Positions 62,627-64,000 of a stretch of DNA of 64,000 nucleotides are shown here, piece by piece. The DNA is taken from NCBI GenBank assembly GCA_947498325.1, contig CANMKE010000012.1:1-64000 (forward strand), in the 5' to 3' direction. The notes beneath the pieces were generated by a model. That model worked only from the letters and a program-made list of their open reading frames with translations. It did not search any database and was not told the origin of the DNA. Position 1 is the stretch's first letter. Every line of letters begins with the position of its first letter. The DNA is from an uncultured Persicobacter sp. GTDB lineage: Bacteria > Bacteroidota > Bacteroidia > Cytophagales > Cyclobacteriaceae. Made by a program: the position numbers and the translations under genes.

Positions 62627-63262
62627 ATGAATTTTATGCCTGAAGAATTAAACATTGACCAATGGGATCGCAAGGAACATTTTCATTTCTTCAAAGATTT
62701 CGACCAGCCGTTTTTTGGCGTCACCACAACAATTGACTGTACCACTGCCTACCAGCGATGTAAGGAAAATGGCCATTCTTTTTTCCTTTATTATCTGTAT
62801 CAGTCCCTGAAAGCCGCCAACCAGATCAAACCTTTCAGCTACAGGATTCATGAAGGAAAAGTACTTGTCTACGATCAGGTCAATGCCTCGCCAACCATTA
62901 ATCGTCCCAATGGAACTTTCGGCTTTGCCTATATGGATTATTTCCCTCAGTTTGATGATTTCCTTCCTGCTGCCGCAACCGAGATTGAACGCATTCAGCA
63001 AAGCACTGGCCTTGCGCCTTCGGTTGCCGGAGAAAATGTCATTCATTATTCAGCAATTCCGTGGGTGAATTTCACCGCCCTTTCTCATGCTTCAAATTCC
63101 GCATTCAAGGACAGTTGTCCAAAAATTTCCTTCGGAAAAATGAGCTCAGAAAAAGGGCGTAAACAGCTGCCCGTTTCAATTCATGTGCACCACGCCCTGA
63201 TGGATGGTTACCATGTAGGCCTGTTTGTGGATGCTTTTCAGACACTGATGAATCAGCCATAA
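62627..63262 (+). CDS. Chloramphenicol acetyltransferase-like enzyme
   Basis: A 211-residue trimeric CAT-fold acetyltransferase. The signature HHALMDGYH (188-196) matches the active-site histidine motif HHxxxDG[FY]H. The region WDRKEHFHFFKDFDQPFFGVTT is typical of the CAT N-terminus. In the IPWVNFTAL segment alanine stands where CAT III has Ser148, which stabilises the transition state, so chloramphenicol may not be the substrate. I start at 62627 (MNFMPEELN); the frame is open back into the tRNA gene, which cannot be coding. It follows a terminator and has no clear promoter. Confidence 0.88.
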   Translation: MNFMPEELNIDQWDRKEHFHFFKDFDQPFFGVTTTIDCTTAYQRCKENGHSFFLYYLYQSLKAANQIKPFSYRIHEGKVLVYDQVNASPTINRPNGTFGFAYMDYFPQFDDFLPAAATEIERIQQSTGLAPSVAGENVIHYSAIPWVNFTALSHASNSAFKDSCPKISFGKMSSEKGRKQLPVSIHVHHALMDGYHVGLFVDAFQTLMNQP

Positions 63263-63347
63263 ATCTGACCTGGTGGGTCAAAGAATTTTTGATTTCAACT
63301 TCGGGCTTTGATGCTGCTTTTGCATCTTTGTAGTTCAGCAGAATATT

Positions 63348-64000
63348 ATGATGATGGAGAACCAAAATTTATTATTGATCAGTAACTCGACCATGCCGAC
63401 AGAGGCCTACCTGGGTTACTGCAAACAAAATATCACCACTTTTTTAGGCGAGGTCAAAGAAGTACTGTTCGTACCGTATGCGGGAGTTACTTTTTCTTAT
63501 GACGACTATGCCAAAAGTGTCGCTGATGCATTGAGCCCGCTGGGGATCAAGGTTACTGGGATTCACACGGTGGAAGACAAGCAAAAGGCCGTCGCTGAGG
63601 CTGCTTCCATTATGGTGGGCGGAGGTAACACCTTCGAGCTTCTACACCAACTTTACGAGAATGGACTTGTGGATTTGATCAACGAAAAAGTCAGCAAGGG
63701 CACTCCTTATATTGGCTGGAGTGCAGGATCCAATATGGCCTGCCCGACGATCAAAACGACCAACGACATGCCGATTACGATGCCTAAATCCTTCGATGCC
63801 CTGAATTTGATCCCTTTCCAGATCAATCCACATTACACCGAAGAGCGCATTCCAAACCACGGTGGCGAGACACGCCCTTTGCGTATTGAGGAGTTTTTAA
63901 CCAAGAACACCGACATGGCCGTTTTGGGGCTTCCTGAAGGCTGTATGCTGGAGATTCACGGTAAATCGATGAAATACATCGGTGGCCACGCAGGAAAACT
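63348..64000 (+). CDS. pepE: Dipeptidase E (S51), 3' end outside the window
   Basis: Cytoplasmic serine peptidase that cleaves Asp-X dipeptides. The visible 217 residues include the nucleophile Ser125 in IGWSAGSN, Asp140 in KTTNDMP and His162 in INPHY, matching the PepE Ser-Asp-His set. GGGNTFELLHQL is also typical. Three ATG codons lie in tandem at 63348, 63351 and 63354; the true start among them is uncertain. The gene runs off the window end, with about 15-20 residues expected to be missing. Confidence 0.92.
   Translation, partial: MMMENQNLLLISNSTMPTEAYLGYCKQNITTFLGEVKEVLFVPYAGVTFSYDDYAKSVADALSPLGIKVTGIHTVEDKQKAVAEAASIMVGGGNTFELLHQLYENGLVDLINEKVSKGTPYIGWSAGSNMACPTIKTTNDMPITMPKSFDALNLIPFQINPHYTEERIPNHGGETRPLRIEEFLTKNTDMAVLGLPEGCMLEIHGKSMKYIGGHAGK

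Noticed and set aside
1-64000. CRISPR arrays, insertion sequences, prophage or toxin-antitoxin loci
   Set aside because: No regularly spaced repeats, transposase, integrase or phage structural genes were seen. Two tRNA genes are present but neither shows an adjacent integrase or a repeated tRNA end.

Overview
The window reads as chromosomal DNA of a Bacteroidota bacterium, probably of the Cytophagales. Five things support this. The promoters match TAnnTTTG(C), often with a TTTG or TTG about 19 bases upstream, and there are no Shine-Dalgarno tracts. PorT and a PorE-like protein point to type IX secretion. Families largely limited to this phylum are present (DUF5606, DUF2851, DUF3078, DUF6660). 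The CzcA-type pump is fused to its outer-membrane channel. Many lipoproteins and OMP barrels carry signal peptides ending in AQ. No phage, insertion sequence, CRISPR array or obvious genomic island was seen. Most of the window is core genome.

Layout. 1-2.1 kb: tRNA-Val and rpsA on the minus strand. 2.7-4.8 kb: a secreted S9 peptidase. 5.1-6.8 kb: DUF486 membrane protein, a lipoprotein and an MmcQ/YjbR protein, all minus. 7-10.9 kb: a plus-strand run with a lipoprotein, YjjG nucleotidase, threonine aldolase, a small secreted protein, a HEAT-like protein and an SRPBCC protein. 10.9-17.6 kb, minus: a HEAT-cyclophilin lipoprotein, an acyl-CoA ligase, an OMP barrel and a CBM9/GHL10 pair. 17.7-19.5 kb, plus: a radical SAM protein and Hsp20. 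19.6-22.7 kb: a large secreted protein of 11 Ig-like modules. 23.1-28.7 kb: the rod-shape operon mreB-mreC-mreD-mrdA-rodA. 29-33.5 kb, minus: an OMP barrel, ubiE-porT and a PorE-like OmpA protein. 33.9-42.3 kb, plus: ysxC, DUF5606, pyrD, ftsK, lolA, pyrF and DUF2851. 42.4-48.4 kb, minus: a divalent-metal efflux operon (DUF6660, CzcA-TolC fusion, CzcB-like adaptor). 48.8-52.8 kb, plus: relA/spoT, a STAS protein and purA. 52.9-62 kb, minus: DUF3078, a response regulator, an MltD-like LysM transglycosylase, an M16 peptidase with an O-methyltransferase, and a four-PAS hybrid histidine kinase. 62.4-64 kb, plus: tRNA-Leu, a chloramphenicol-acetyltransferase-like enzyme and the start of pepE.

How the genes fit together. 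The cell-envelope theme is strong: elongasome, FtsK, LolA, a transglycosylase, T9SS parts and several barrels. A second theme is nucleotide metabolism and its control: pyrD, pyrF and purA, with the alarmone enzyme RelA/SpoT just upstream of STAS-purA. I found no clearly new defence or mobile system. The best leads are the pump-channel fusion with a signal peptide inside the polypeptide, the relA/STAS/purA neighbourhood with a promoter nested in a terminator, the structured leader region before the metal operon, the 11-module Ig-like protein, and a CAT-like enzyme that appears to lack the transition-state serine.

Starts were re-chosen in several genes from signal peptides, family N-termini or promoter positions. 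Functions of families known only as DUFs or hypothetical proteins are left open.
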